The notes beneath the pieces are model-generated. The model saw only the letters and a list, made by a program, of their open reading frames with translations. It had not been told where the DNA came from and searched no databases. A stretch of DNA of 35,583 bases from Lactifluus volemus (taxonomy: Eukaryota; Basidiomycota; Agaricomycetes; Russulales; Russulaceae): positions 1 through 35,583 of the forward strand of contig WTXI01000353.1 in the NCBI GenBank assembly GCA_022376515.1, read 5' to 3'. This document shows, piece after piece, positions 1 to 9,683 of the stretch. Within the stretch, counting starts at the first letter, position 1. Every line of letters begins with the position of its first letter. Made by a program: the position numbers and the translations under genes.

Positions 1-985
1 CCAGGTATCTCTATTCTCACTTGTGAGGCACCGAACGCAAGTCCTTTATGTGTATCTGCTCGGTGGATGACATCGGCTATGGCACTAGCGGATTTTGAGT
101 TACCAATCGTCATTCTATCCAGTCAAAAGACAAGGACCGTACACTTCCAAGTCGGCCGCACTCAGCTCGGTGCCATCCGGACGTGCAAGTTGGACCTCAA
201 AGAATCGGTTGTTGCGAATCAAGACGATGTGATTATGTGTTGTAGGATCGAATTTGTGTGCAGTGGTCCGAAGGAATTGTGGGATACCGACTGGCATGGA
301 ACCTGGATGAGAAAGTTGACAAGTGTCACATTCAAGATCTGCATACATATGTGTATACTGTACCCACAGCCATTTGTATGAGTCCATGCAGAGAGGCGCC
401 CCACGGACCTTCTCAGGTTCCAATTGAGCCCTGAAATGACGACAGTGGCTTTGTATAAGCGCGCAGTGGCACACAAACACGAGCGGGATTAAGGTTTTGC
501 AAAAATATCACGCACGTCTCGACAAGTGTCCGGAAAGGAAGCATGGCCTTGATGAGTGTCGCCGCGCGTCTCGGCGCATCTCGCACCACCGGGTCCGCGA
601 CGTGCACGTAAAAGTAGCTCACGTTCACCACGACGGGATCCCGATAAGCCATGTATGCCACCTCGTTCCACCAGTCTGCGAGCCAGTTGACGACCCCAGG
701 CTCCGCCGCGCGTGCCTCGAGCCGTCTCTGCAGTTCCGCCGCCTCAGTCGACGCGCCAAACTTGCGCACTGCGGACTCGCTGCGCGCGTATTCGGCAGGT
801 GTCAGGTGCGGCCGGATAGTTTCGAGGTACTTCGCGAGGGTAGACGATAGCGGTGGTACGGGGAGGCAAGGCAGCGATGCCTGACATCGGAGCATTGGAC
901 ATTGCGTCGGGTCAGCTGTGTAGCCCTCTGGAAGGGTATCTGGAAGGGTAGAGCTAGAGCGTGCAGACCGCAGCTGGATGGTCAT
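1..985 (-). CDS. Carnitine O-acetyltransferase, N-terminal part (runs off the left edge; apparent frame break)
   Basis: The enzyme transfers acetyl groups between CoA and carnitine for shuttling between peroxisome or cytosol and mitochondrion. Family signatures visible are LPCLPVPPL near the start, WLADWWNEVAYMAYRDPVVVN, then APLCMDSYKWLFHASRYP and HNHIVLIRNNRFF. The catalytic His region lies outside the window. The start ATG at 985-983 is chosen because the family similarity begins soon after it; an in-frame ATG at 1060 only adds unrelated residues. Exons read 985-516, 430-368, 302-143 and 84-21, with a further intron opening at 20. Inside exon 3 the frame changes by one base near 268-272: the reading ends in PSD and resumes as TAHKFDPTTHNHIV. 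No splice site explains this, so it is a one-base indel in the genome or in the assembly. The family call is secure; subcellular targeting cannot be judged. Confidence 0.88.
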
Positions 986-1424
986 TGGTGGTTGCTGGTT
1001 CACGGAAGTGAGTTTCGTCACGCTGACTCGCACATACATCTGGAAAAGATATACAAACATACATAAAGGCGAGGAATATGAGGGTGTCGTCTACTAGTAG
1101 ATCGCAGACCTAACATGAGACGATGTCCAGAGTGTGTAGTGAACATCGCGGCGACGGGGTCATCTGTTGACATCTCCTTTATCACACGCTAGCTTCGCTT
1201 AAGGCCACGTAACACATGATATTCCTCCCGATGCTGTCTCCAATGAGCAGCCCACAAATTGAAGTGTTCGTTAACCACTTTCTTAGCAATGCTCAGATCT
1301 CAATTGTTCCAGTCAGTGTGCCCTTCCGTGCACTTCAAAAACATGGAAAAGCTGATCTTGATGAAAAAAATAAATTGATAGCCATTCAAATTTGCAGCTG
1401 CATCAGTAAACCCAACCAAACCTT

Positions 1425-2130
1425 TTTTGGGCTTGCTCAAGCTTGCTCAAGATTGAGCAAGCTTGAAAGGACACAAAATAGCAAAAGTTCAAAAGGAACC
1501 TAGAATTACCCCAAAAGTTGTTTCTGCTGTATTTTCAAAAGTAAAAAAAGGTGAAAATACAGTGATTTTACAGGCATTCTGTGGTATAAATAAAGTCAAC
1601 TTTTTCACTTTCCCACTTGCAGAAGTGAAAAAGTGAGAAAGTTTTTGCACCATTTACTGATGTCAAGGCATAACATGCCCTCTACCTTTTCCCAATTGCA
1701 GAAATAGCATATAATCAATCTGTGTGCTGATTGTTTGGCAGCAGCCAAACAATCAGCATGCAGATCGACTGTATGCTATTTCTGCAATTGGGAAAAGGTG
1801 GAGGGTATGTAATGCCTTGAAGGGAAGGTGCAGTGCCAGTGGGTGTGCAAAGACAGTCAGAGGAAGAAGTCATTCAATGGTGTATACTATCAAAATGGAA
1901 ATATCAACATGTGGAAGTTTGAGTGGGTGATGGGTGAAAAACATGTCGAAAGAACAAGCCTGCAAAAAATGAGAAATTCCAAAGCAGGTGCAGTGCCACC
2001 TGCAAGCAAGGTTACTAAGGCCAACAGCGTTGGCATTTTCTAGTCGGGAAATGTAAAAGTTACTACTGTTACTAGTCACATTTAGGTAAGCTAGTGACGG
2101 CTAGGTGTTGCTAGTAACTCCAGAACTTTC
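1425..2130. repeat. AT-rich cluster of direct and inverted repeats
   Basis: No gene is seen between the carnitine acetyltransferase start (985) and the ankyrin remnant (about 2270). The stretch is AT-rich and packed with small repeats. The 10-mer GCTTGCTCAA occurs twice in tandem (1431-1450) and is followed by its inverse (1454-1463). An 11-bp inverted pair lies at 1527-1537 and 1552-1562. An imperfect palindrome sits at about 1600-1640, the large hairpin at 1663-1820, and GTTACTAGTCAC-like inverse pairs at about 2065-2118. CCTCAATGTGCT is repeated near 2153-2185. This looks like one or more decayed non-autonomous elements. No terminal repeats or target duplication could be fixed, and the ORFs here show no family resemblance. 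Confidence 0.6.
1663..1820. repeat. Near-perfect inverted repeat, 77-bp arms with a 4-bp spacer
   Basis: The left arm 1663-1739 and right arm 1744-1820 are reverse complements over 77 bp with about 8 mismatches, nearly all transitions, separated by only four bases (AGCA). A 25-base core (TTTTCCCAATTGC onward, both arms) is identical. A transcript of either strand would fold into a long stable hairpin. The structure is typical of foldback or MITE-like elements. It could alternatively be the product of an inverted duplication. No coding sequence overlaps it. Confidence 0.85.
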
Positions 2131-2269
2131 ATTTTCCTCCTTGCCAAGGCTCCCCTCAATGTGCTCCCCTCAATCCTCAATGTGCTACTACAATTATATG
2201 ACTCGGGCCAAGTTGGCAAAGACAGTATGAAGAGCTTCCCACTCACCGCGGAGTTAGCATCGTGAATCG

Positions 2270-3440
2270 GTTAATGACGGAGATTTGGACGCCAGGGACA
2301 ACGAACGTTGCATTCCTCTGCTCGAAGCTTCCACATTCGGCTACTTGAATGTCTTGCAACTACTGCTTCAGAATGACTCGGAGGTAGGTGTGGAGTCCCT
2401 GGCAAGAACGATTGGACGTTGTCGAGATCAGGGCCAAACCGTTGTCATCCGGATGTCGTGCAGCCGGTACCCCAGAATGGTACAAGAAAGATCCCGCTAC
2501 GACAACTGCTACACCTTGTTCGAAAACGTATGGCCAAACGCGCATCTTAACATCTTGGCGTCGATATCGACGTGCGGAATGGGTGGCACACGATACCGTT
2601 GGCCATCGCGTTAGAGGTCGGGAGACCTGACGTTTTGTGCTTCCTCAGGCTGATCGAACGAGGTGTAGACATGAAATTTGACCACTGGCATGACGACAGC
2701 TGGACCTCATTACTACACTTTTTCGATTTAGCCATCGCGACTCGCCTATTACAGGTGCCAATGTAAACGCGCAAGAAGCGGACCTGTGGATCTTACTGCA
2801 CTACAAAAATAACGGTTGGTCCATTGTTGTGGACTCACTAGTTCAGCCCTACCCGGATACTGAGAAACGTAACGATGACCAAGGAGCCCCGTCAGACCTG
2901 CGTTTGTTGGTCAACTGCGGATCAAGTACGGCTTCGAAGGATAGCAAGGGTTGGGCGCCGTTCCACTGAGGAGTTCAAAACGTGCACCTTGAAACCGTTC
3001 AAACTTCTACTCGTACGGGACGCGGTATCGCAAAATGAAACTTCCCTTGCAGATGAGGGGACTTTGTTGCATGTCGAAAGAGAAGGAATCCACTGGCAGA
3101 CACGGTACAGATGCCTTATCTCAATGATCGGGATACATTCAACCACACACTTTCACATATGACAGCCAGGACAGGAGTACTTGACGGTTCGGTGCAGCAG
3201 GCACGGATATGAACTCCCGGAACAAGTTTGGGAGGGCCCGTTGCCGTTGCACAGTGCATCTGCATATGGACCTCTCGACCTCGCACGAGACTACTTATTC
3301 AAAGGTACAGTGACGAATACCGGAGCCTCTGAGGCAAGATGCAATGGAGTCCAGTGATTCCAGTGGACTCCGTTGCATCTTGCATCACGCGGTGGCTACC
3401 TCGAGTTCGCCAGGTTGTTTCTCGAATAGGGTGCACATTT
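2270..3440 (+). pseudogene. Decayed ankyrin-repeat gene
   Basis: Fragments of ankyrin repeats are readable on the plus strand but in changing frames with stops between them. They include IPLLEASTFGYLNVLQLLL (about 2310), VDIDVRNGWHTIPLAIALE (from about 2558), ANVNAQEADLW (2757), LRLLVNCGSSTASKDSKGW (2898), LADEGTLLHVEREG (about 3045), LPLHSASAYGPLDLARDYL (about 3241) and TPLHLASRGGYLEFARLFLE (about 3369). The last two share one frame that is broken by TGA at 3352 and closed by TAG. At least three frame changes and several stops cannot be joined by plausible introns throughout, so I call it a pseudogene. It may originally have been a large ankyrin protein of the NLR-like or accessory type. No other domain is visible. 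Confidence 0.7.
3334..3383. repeat. Inverted repeat, 20-bp arms, within the ankyrin remnant
   Basis: GCAAGATGCAATGGAGTCCA (3334-3353) is followed after a 10-base loop by its reverse complement (3364-3383) with one mismatch. It lies exactly where the ankyrin reading frame is interrupted by a stop and looks like a local inverted duplication inside the repeat-coding sequence. Confidence 0.8.
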
Positions 3441-4171
3441 TCACTGACCAAGGCTGGACTGCATCTCATAGCATTAAAAGTGGAGTGCGGGTGATATGAT
3501 CGCACCTGGCAGGGCTGTGTCGCTGTGCAGGTTTGAATGCGCGTTTTCTCGGTCTCACAACATTCGGTACTAATAAGTAGAGGAACCAATCGATTGTTGT
3601 GCCAACACATATCTGTAAGTCCATTCCTTCCCATTACATCCGCATATACATAGTAACCGTCATGAAACGCTAGAAGTTCGAGATACCACGCTCGTCCGAG
3701 TCGAGGGCACGATCAAACCTGGGGAACTCGATCATTCTCTGCTCAACCCGAGGCGAAAATTGCCATGCCAGTCTAACCGTATGGAGCGCGACTAGAAGAG
3801 TATGTGATGCGCTATCACTTTGGAGAGGGTCGCTACCAGCTGTAACATCAATTCACTATTTCAAGTTGGCATAGTAGCGTCAAGCCCGAACATGTGTCAG
3901 AGAACCTTGATGCGGGGAACGTGGGAGTAAGTTCGACAAGGTGAACAGTGATATAAAGGGGATGAAACAGAGAATAGCACAACATTACGATCATAAATTC
4001 CAAGGTTGAATCAAAAGTACGAGTACGGTACATCCGGCTGGTCCGTTAATCGAACGTATTACACTGGTCTCACAGTTTCTCGACCGGCAAACACAACTAA
4101 AACTCTGTTCTGTCTCAGCCGAAGAAGGCTCTAAAATATCTTCCACCTGAAATCCCCATCTCTGACGTCTG
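3441..4171. other. Region between ankyrin remnant and PPPDE gene; no gene seen
   Basis: About 730 bases contain no recognisable coding sequence on either strand. The left part may hold further ankyrin decay (HIFTDQGWTASH is readable near 3433). The right part must contain the 3' untranslated region of the minus-strand PPPDE gene. Only short, unrelated ORFs occur. Confidence 0.5.
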
Positions 4172-6604
4172 TTATGGGTCCACGCATAACTTGTCCGCCA
4201 CTTCTTCTACCAACGCCCTAATATCCTTCTTCCGCACCTTGAGCTTCCCATCGCCCCCAAGTTTCCCCTTTAGCGTCTCGCGGACTCCCAAAACATTGAG
4301 CAGCGGCAGCAGCTGGTCTTCATAATTAGGCGACAAACGGATCAAAAACGCTAAAGTCGCCGTCAACCGATGCACTAGAAAATAAAAAAAGAAGGTTTGA
4401 CGATGTGTTAGATTGGTGATGTGATGGATGAGAGCCCTCAACTCACCTGCATCCTCGCTCTCTTCCTCACCCGCGAGGGCCTCCGCGACGGCGCTCACGA
4501 GTTCGACCTCCCACTCGCCATCCTCTTCACCCTCGCGAATCCCATCGAACGCCGGCTCTCCGCCCCCAACTCTTGCGACTCTGCCCCTCTGCACCCACGC
4601 TCCAACGTTGAAGGCCAGGCTCGCCGCCGCCACGCGCACGAGTCGATCCGCGTGCAGAAGCGTGTTCACGAGCACGCCTGTAAGCGCGGCCCTCCTCTTC
4701 CGAACGTCGGCGCCAGTACCAAGAAGCGATCGAGAAAGAAGGGAGGTGCCGAGGGCGTTGGTCGAGAGACGTAACAGCGTAAGAAGCGTCGCGCGAGGCG
4801 AGGACGAGGACGAGGACTCGTTGGTGGTGGTCAGCACTTGGACAAGCGGCGCCAGCGAGACCTGCGCGATGGCGGGCTCGAGGATGGCTAGACGCCAAAC
4901 GTCCAGGAGTGGGAAGATGGACGCGGCTGGCAGTTCTGCAACCAGCGTCGTCGTAGCCCTGCTGAACGCATTTACTACCGCGTGGCTGGGCGGAGGCGGA
5001 GGCGCAGCAGCTTTGTTGGATCCCACTGCGTAGCGCTGCTTCAGCCAGGGAATTATGTGCATCACCAGATCGTCTTTGACTTTGCTGGGATTCGCCAAAG
5101 AGGTGTTGTCGATGAAGGAGACGAGTTTATCGCGCACGGTGTCAAATGCCGGCACTTGGGTGAATAAGATCGGTTCGGTAGATAGAGAGGAGATGGCTGG
5201 GAGGTCCAACGACATGTGCGGATGAGCTGGGGAATTTCGTCAGGGCTTGGTTATGGGGCTCTCGTCTGTACAATCCAGATCAACTTACGAGGAAACGCCT
5301 GATATAAAAGAAGATCAACTTGGGTGCGTAACTCTGGAGCATTTACGCCTTTCAATTCATGAATCTGCGTTCCAAAGGAGGGCGGGGTAGGTCATTAGCT
5401 TGGTGTGTCAAAAAACAAAAAAAAAGGAAAACGTTACCCGCTTGCCGTCCAAGAAAAAGCCAAAAGTGGGCGTCGCGGCGACATTGTATTCCCTCGCGAC
5501 CATAGTGCTCATCCCGACGCTCAAATCGACCTTCACGAACGCGACTCGATCACCACCATCCTTGCCCTTGGACGTTTTCGCGTGTGCAAGCTCTTCAAAT
5601 ACAGGCTCGATCATCCTGCAAGGACCACACGTCGCGGAGGTAAACATGGCAACGACGGCACGGTGCGAGTCAAGCAAGTTGCGGAACGATGCAGGGTTGG
5701 TGGATATGTGGATCGGGTCTGCGATCGTCATTGTTGCACCCCTCGTCGAGGGCGTCACGCTACTGCTGCTACTGTACCCCGAGTCTAATGATGTTGGTGC
5801 TGGAGCATTGGCAGTGGTGTTCGTTGGGCGATCGGAGGAAGGCGGGTATGGCTGCTCGAGTGGTGGCCCGGGGGGTTGAACATTGCGTCTATGGTTGGTC
5901 GTAAAGCAGCGCCGAAAGGTGTAGAAAGGAAATCAGAGGGTAGGTCTAGGTGGTATACGTGTCAACGGACACCGCGGGGGAAGAGGAGACCAACAGACTT
6001 GTTATCCATGGAGGGATAGATCCTCCCGTCAGAAACCCGACGCAGTCGTTCGTAAATGTGTTGCAGTTGAAGTCTACAAGTGAGTGGTTGGACTTTGCCG
6101 CATCATAAAACTTGATCTATCATTTACCCAAGAGGTGATACTGTAGCGAGCGCAACCGTGGGCCACCAGTGAATGGAAGGGAAACAAGACATTCATTTAC
6201 GACGAGAGCATACCTTGTCAGCGGTATACTGCCCCCTCATTTCCGCAAGATACTCTTCGAATATCTGCTCATCAATGGCCGTCTCGCCCATATCTTGAAT
6301 CGATACCGGTTGACCATACTGTCAGAGTGTCAGCCGGTGTAACCTATATCCCAATTACAACAACAAGACAGACATGCGACTGTCCAGGAGCCGTGATGAA
6401 GATCCCTTGTCCGTAGAATACTTCCTTGTTAAAGACGACGACGGATGTATGCCTAAGAGAACGCGTTAGAAAATGCTCACAACTTGACTCAAAAGTACGG
6501 GAATACCATATGCCATCTAACTGCCTTCCAAGAAATTGCATTGACATTGCTCTAGCCATGCCTCTGCTCAGGTCATACACGTATAGCTTCACGGGGGAGG
6601 TCAT
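4172..6604 (-). CDS. PPPDE (DeSI-type) isopeptidase - thioredoxin - PUL domain fusion protein
   Basis: The protein has about 645 residues and three domains. Residues ~1-150 are a PPPDE peptidase domain ([13 protein letters not shown]). It keeps the catalytic His in [15 protein letters not shown] and the Cys in [11 protein letters not shown], followed by [22 protein letters not shown]. Residues ~210-330 are a thioredoxin fold with an intact CGPC. Residues ~340-645 are a PUL domain, the Cdc48/p97-binding module of Ufd3/PLAA. PPPDE enzymes remove SUMO or ubiquitin, so a role in SUMO/ubiquitin-Cdc48 handling is inferred. Exons: 6604-6507, 6452-6374, 6318-6214, 6140-6128 (13 nt), 6073-5999, 5945-5438, 5364-5289, 5226-4447, 4374-4172. 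All phases close except one break: the PPPDE frame and the thioredoxin frame differ by one base at a run of six G (5870-5875), where one extra base would restore the linker. The start is MTSPVKLY. Confidence 0.85.
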
Positions 6605-6700
6605 GGTCGTAATGGCCTTTGAAGATATGAGAAGAGTCTTCTTATAGTACGCTACCTGACCCGACGCGTATGCGTTGGTGACGCGTCCCACTGCCCATTG
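6605..6700 (-). promoter_or_regulatory. Short promoter of the PPPDE fusion gene with two ACGCGT boxes
   Basis: Only 96 bases separate the Pex8 stop from the start of the PPPDE gene, both on the minus strand. ACGCGT, the MluI cell-cycle box bound by MBF-type factors, occurs at 6664-6669 and 6681-6686, about 60-80 bases upstream of the start codon. A third copy lies in intron 1 (6461-6466). Function is inferred only from the motif. Confidence 0.4.
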
Positions 6701-9227
6701 CTACAAACGCGGCACTAATGCATCCTTCCCCTTCCCTTTGGCATACTCCACCTCCAAGTTCCCTCCCAACGCCTCGCGCTGTTCCTCCCACCACCGCAAA
6801 CAGTACTCCTTCTCCCTGTCTCCTACATTCTCCATAATCTCCTTGAACACCTCATCGGCCATCTCGTGTAGGTCCTCGCCCTTCGAATCCCGAATCGCGT
6901 CTGCCACGGCGCTCAATGCATCCGGCAATAGCACAGACGGTAGAGTAGACAACGTCGATACGAGAACAAGGTGCAGACGGTGTCGCCGTTTTGCGTCCTC
7001 CGTCGTGGAAAGGCCGGAGAGCGTGGAGATGAGAGAGGACAGGCAAAACTGGCCCAGCGTAGGTGTACTTGCGCTTGCGCTGCTAATAAGTGCACCGAAC
7101 GCGAGACGCAGCTGCGGGGTGGTGAGCTTTCCGTCTGCCGAATTCTGTATAAACGGTCACTTTCGCGTAAAGATGGGCATAGATGGGCGGGCGCACCTCG
7201 AGGAGACATCGTACGTAGAATGGTACAATCTTCTCTACGAAGATTGACTGTGGCACCCTTGTACCTCGTAATTCGGCTACTGTCGTCGAGTCCGGCTGCC
7301 CAAGCGCGTGCGCTGCGAACAATGCCAAAATGGCCGAGTGTGAAGACTCGTATGTCTCCCGGTGCGATGAATCATTTAAATGCCTTGATGAGAGCAGATA
7401 GATCGGAATAGAGAACTGAAGAGGATGGTAAATATGCGTACGGAAGGCACAAGGGGAAGACAACGTGCTCGATTGTGTCGGCAGTAAGCAGGGGAACGAG
7501 TTGTTCGACACACGCAAGGTTGAACGCTTGGCGAGCACGTATAAGCGAATCTTTTGGAGTCAGCCCTTTGTTGGAAGTTGTCGGGACTTGCAGATAGATG
7601 AGAGTGTCGCCAATGAAACCACGTTCAGCTGGACCCACCATGCGCATTTAAAGACCTGACAAATGTATCACTTGCCTCTACATCTGCACTCAAAACGTCC
7701 AGTGCTGAGTAGAACACACGTTTGAGTTCCGCGAAGCCGTCGCTCCTCGTTGATGTGACCCCACCGAACTTGGCAATCACAAACGAGAGACGGGAGAGTA
7801 CGTGGAGCGTCGACAGAGCAAGCGTCGAGTGTGTGGGCGGGTGTGCTAAAGATTGCTTGGGTTCCAGGAAGACTGTGACAGGGGGGGAGAAGGTTATGGT
7901 GGAGAGGATGGACTGCGAGAGCATGATAGTTGTGAAAAGAAGTGTTTTGAGGATAGTCCAAATATTCGCCGCAACATCGCGGGATTCGAGTGCTGTGGTA
8001 TTCAGGATATGATGCGTGGGTCGTAGTGCGGGTTTGATTTGGGGACATACCGATGTCGTCATCATTTTGGATGCGAGCAAGAGCACTTTTTGCCCAGTCA
8101 TTCTCGACATTACTAGCAATTTTTTCAAGACACATGGCAATTGCTTCCATCGTGCTCCATGCCTCCAGAGGAGAAGATTCATTCAAGAGTGGAAGGATCC
8201 TCGCAGTGATACTCGCCAGTGAGGGGATAGCAGTGAAGAGCGAGGAACTGACCACAGCTTTGAGTTCGCCAGGTAGAGAGGAACATTGATTCCATGGCGA
8301 TGGGCCATCATAAGGAAACGAGGGTTGTTTTGGTCCCACTGGTGTTGTAAGCGAAAGCCGTCCACTTGATGTTGTGCTGCATGACGCGGGGAGCGAAGCG
8401 AGAAACGATCCCGAGGCAAAAGAAGTCTCGATAGTTGTCATCAGATGTATGGAGAGTGCCTGATATTGCAGCTCAGCGATGAAAGACATAAATATGAGGA
8501 GACATACAGAGAGTGGCAGGACCTTGATACGTTCCGAGAAGACAAGAGGCAAGAGTTGGGCGACAAACAACAAGGTGAGAGCAAGGACATCCACTAGACC
8601 ATCAGTTGGTGGGGTTGTGATGCAAGAAGGTACGGACAACTTACATTCGCCATGCTCCGTCTCTGGTTGAAACTCTTTCTCCCAAGCGCTGTCTTTGGGT
8701 GCACCGTACAACTCCATTATTTCGGTGAGGGCAATAATGAGCTCGTCCTCAGTCTTTGATCTCACACTGCCAGCCCCGGGATCGACGGCCCACTTTTCTT
8801 TCAAATCTTTAAGGCCAAGAAGAATGCCTCCAGCGCAGACGAACCGGATGACGGCCTGACCGCCAATGAAACCCTTTGCTAGGCTACGGGTCCACTCTGT
8901 GATCCTGGGCTGTATCCCTCTGGTGAATAAGCCCCTTTCTTCATTTTCAAGGGCCTTTAACCTGAGGTGCACGGCATGTCTGAAAGCGGTGAGAAGGGTA
9001 AAGAGTTTGAGATGAGAAAAGGGTCGAAAGAGAGGGGAGGAGATGACGGTTGCTGTGAGGGGGGTGGGAGTGGGAGTTTGAGCAAGAAAATGAGATATGA
9101 GAGACTGATGAGTTGAGAGTGGAAGAGAGGAGGATGGCTTGTGAAGGTGGGTAAGAAGAATGGTGTACTCTCTCGGTGGAATCGCCGTCATGGGTTTGGC
9201 GGCGGGGGTATATGCGTTAGCGCCCAT
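6701..9227 (-). CDS. PEX8: Peroxisomal protein import factor Pex8
   Basis: Predicted length is about 738 residues. Pex8 is an intraperoxisomal peripheral membrane protein that links the docking and RING complexes of the matrix-import machinery. Family-like segments are RFVCAGGILLGLKDLKEKW (N-terminal third), NLACVEQLVPLLTADTIEH, the segment around ESSHSAILALFAAHALGQ, EKIVPFYVRCLLE, and LTTPQLRLAFGALISSAS. The protein ends in Pro-Arg-Leu, an acceptable variant of a C-terminal peroxisomal targeting signal, as expected for Pex8. Exons: 9227-8645, 8593-8508, 8459-8051, 7992-7672, 7628-7442, 7383-7197, 7144-6701; phases close in all seven. The intron 7671-7629 is only 43 bp. The start at 9227 is the first ATG (MGANAY); an in-frame Met 12 residues later is possible. 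The gene shares a 92-bp divergent promoter with the DUF952 gene. Confidence 0.75.
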
Positions 9228-9319
9228 GGGGTGGTGGGTTGCGGACCGGTAGCGACCAGATGACTTTACTGTATCACGTTAGCGGAAACTGCCGGAAACG
9301 GTGAATTCATCTCTTTGCG
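9228..9319. promoter_or_regulatory. Divergent promoter of PEX8 (-) and the DUF952 gene (+)
   Basis: The region spans 92 bases between two outward-facing start codons. It contains the close direct repeat CGGAAAC...CGGAAAC (about 9283-9299). No TATA box is obvious. Confidence 0.45.
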
Positions 9320-9683
9320 ATGACCACGACCACGGTCGAGCCCCCGTTCCCGCGTTACGTCTACAAAATCCTCAACGTTGGACAAACAAGACGGATTCAT
9401 TCATCTCTCTGCCGGCTGGCGAGTACCCCAAACGGTATCACTATATTTCGAATCCTATACGACCATCTGGTTACTTCGGGTAGACACGGAGGTCTCACGG
9501 GGAGAAGATGCACGATTCAAGTGGGGAGATCCAGGGTGTGTACACATGTATGGACCGGCCAATGACAAGACGAGGTGGGCAAGGATGGGAGATGGAGTCG
9601 TCGTCGCAGTTCGGAAGTTTGCGAGGGATGGAGATGAAGGGTGGTCAGGGGTGCTGGAAATGGAATATGGTTGGCTTAGTTAA
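9320..9683 (+). CDS. DUF952 family protein (apparent frame break)
   Basis: Small intronless protein of about 120 residues. The start MTTTTVEPPFPRYVYKIL matches the family's opening YKIL motif. After a one-base frame change near 9370-9378 the core follows: DKQDGFIHLSAGWRVPQT, then WLLRVD, FKWGDPGCVHMYGP and a C-terminal EMEYGWLS. DUF952 proteins are small and of unknown function; DGFIHLS with a following HxYG are the conserved patches, and both are present. Homologues usually have a dozen or so extra residues between YKIL and DGFIHLS, so the junction may hide a small deletion as well as the frame break. It is either a sequencing indel or a recently damaged gene. It stands head to head with PEX8. 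Confidence 0.7.

Noticed and set aside
4428..5033. 201-residue plus-strand open frame
   Set aside because: It is the antisense shadow of the GC-rich PUL exon of the PPPDE fusion gene.
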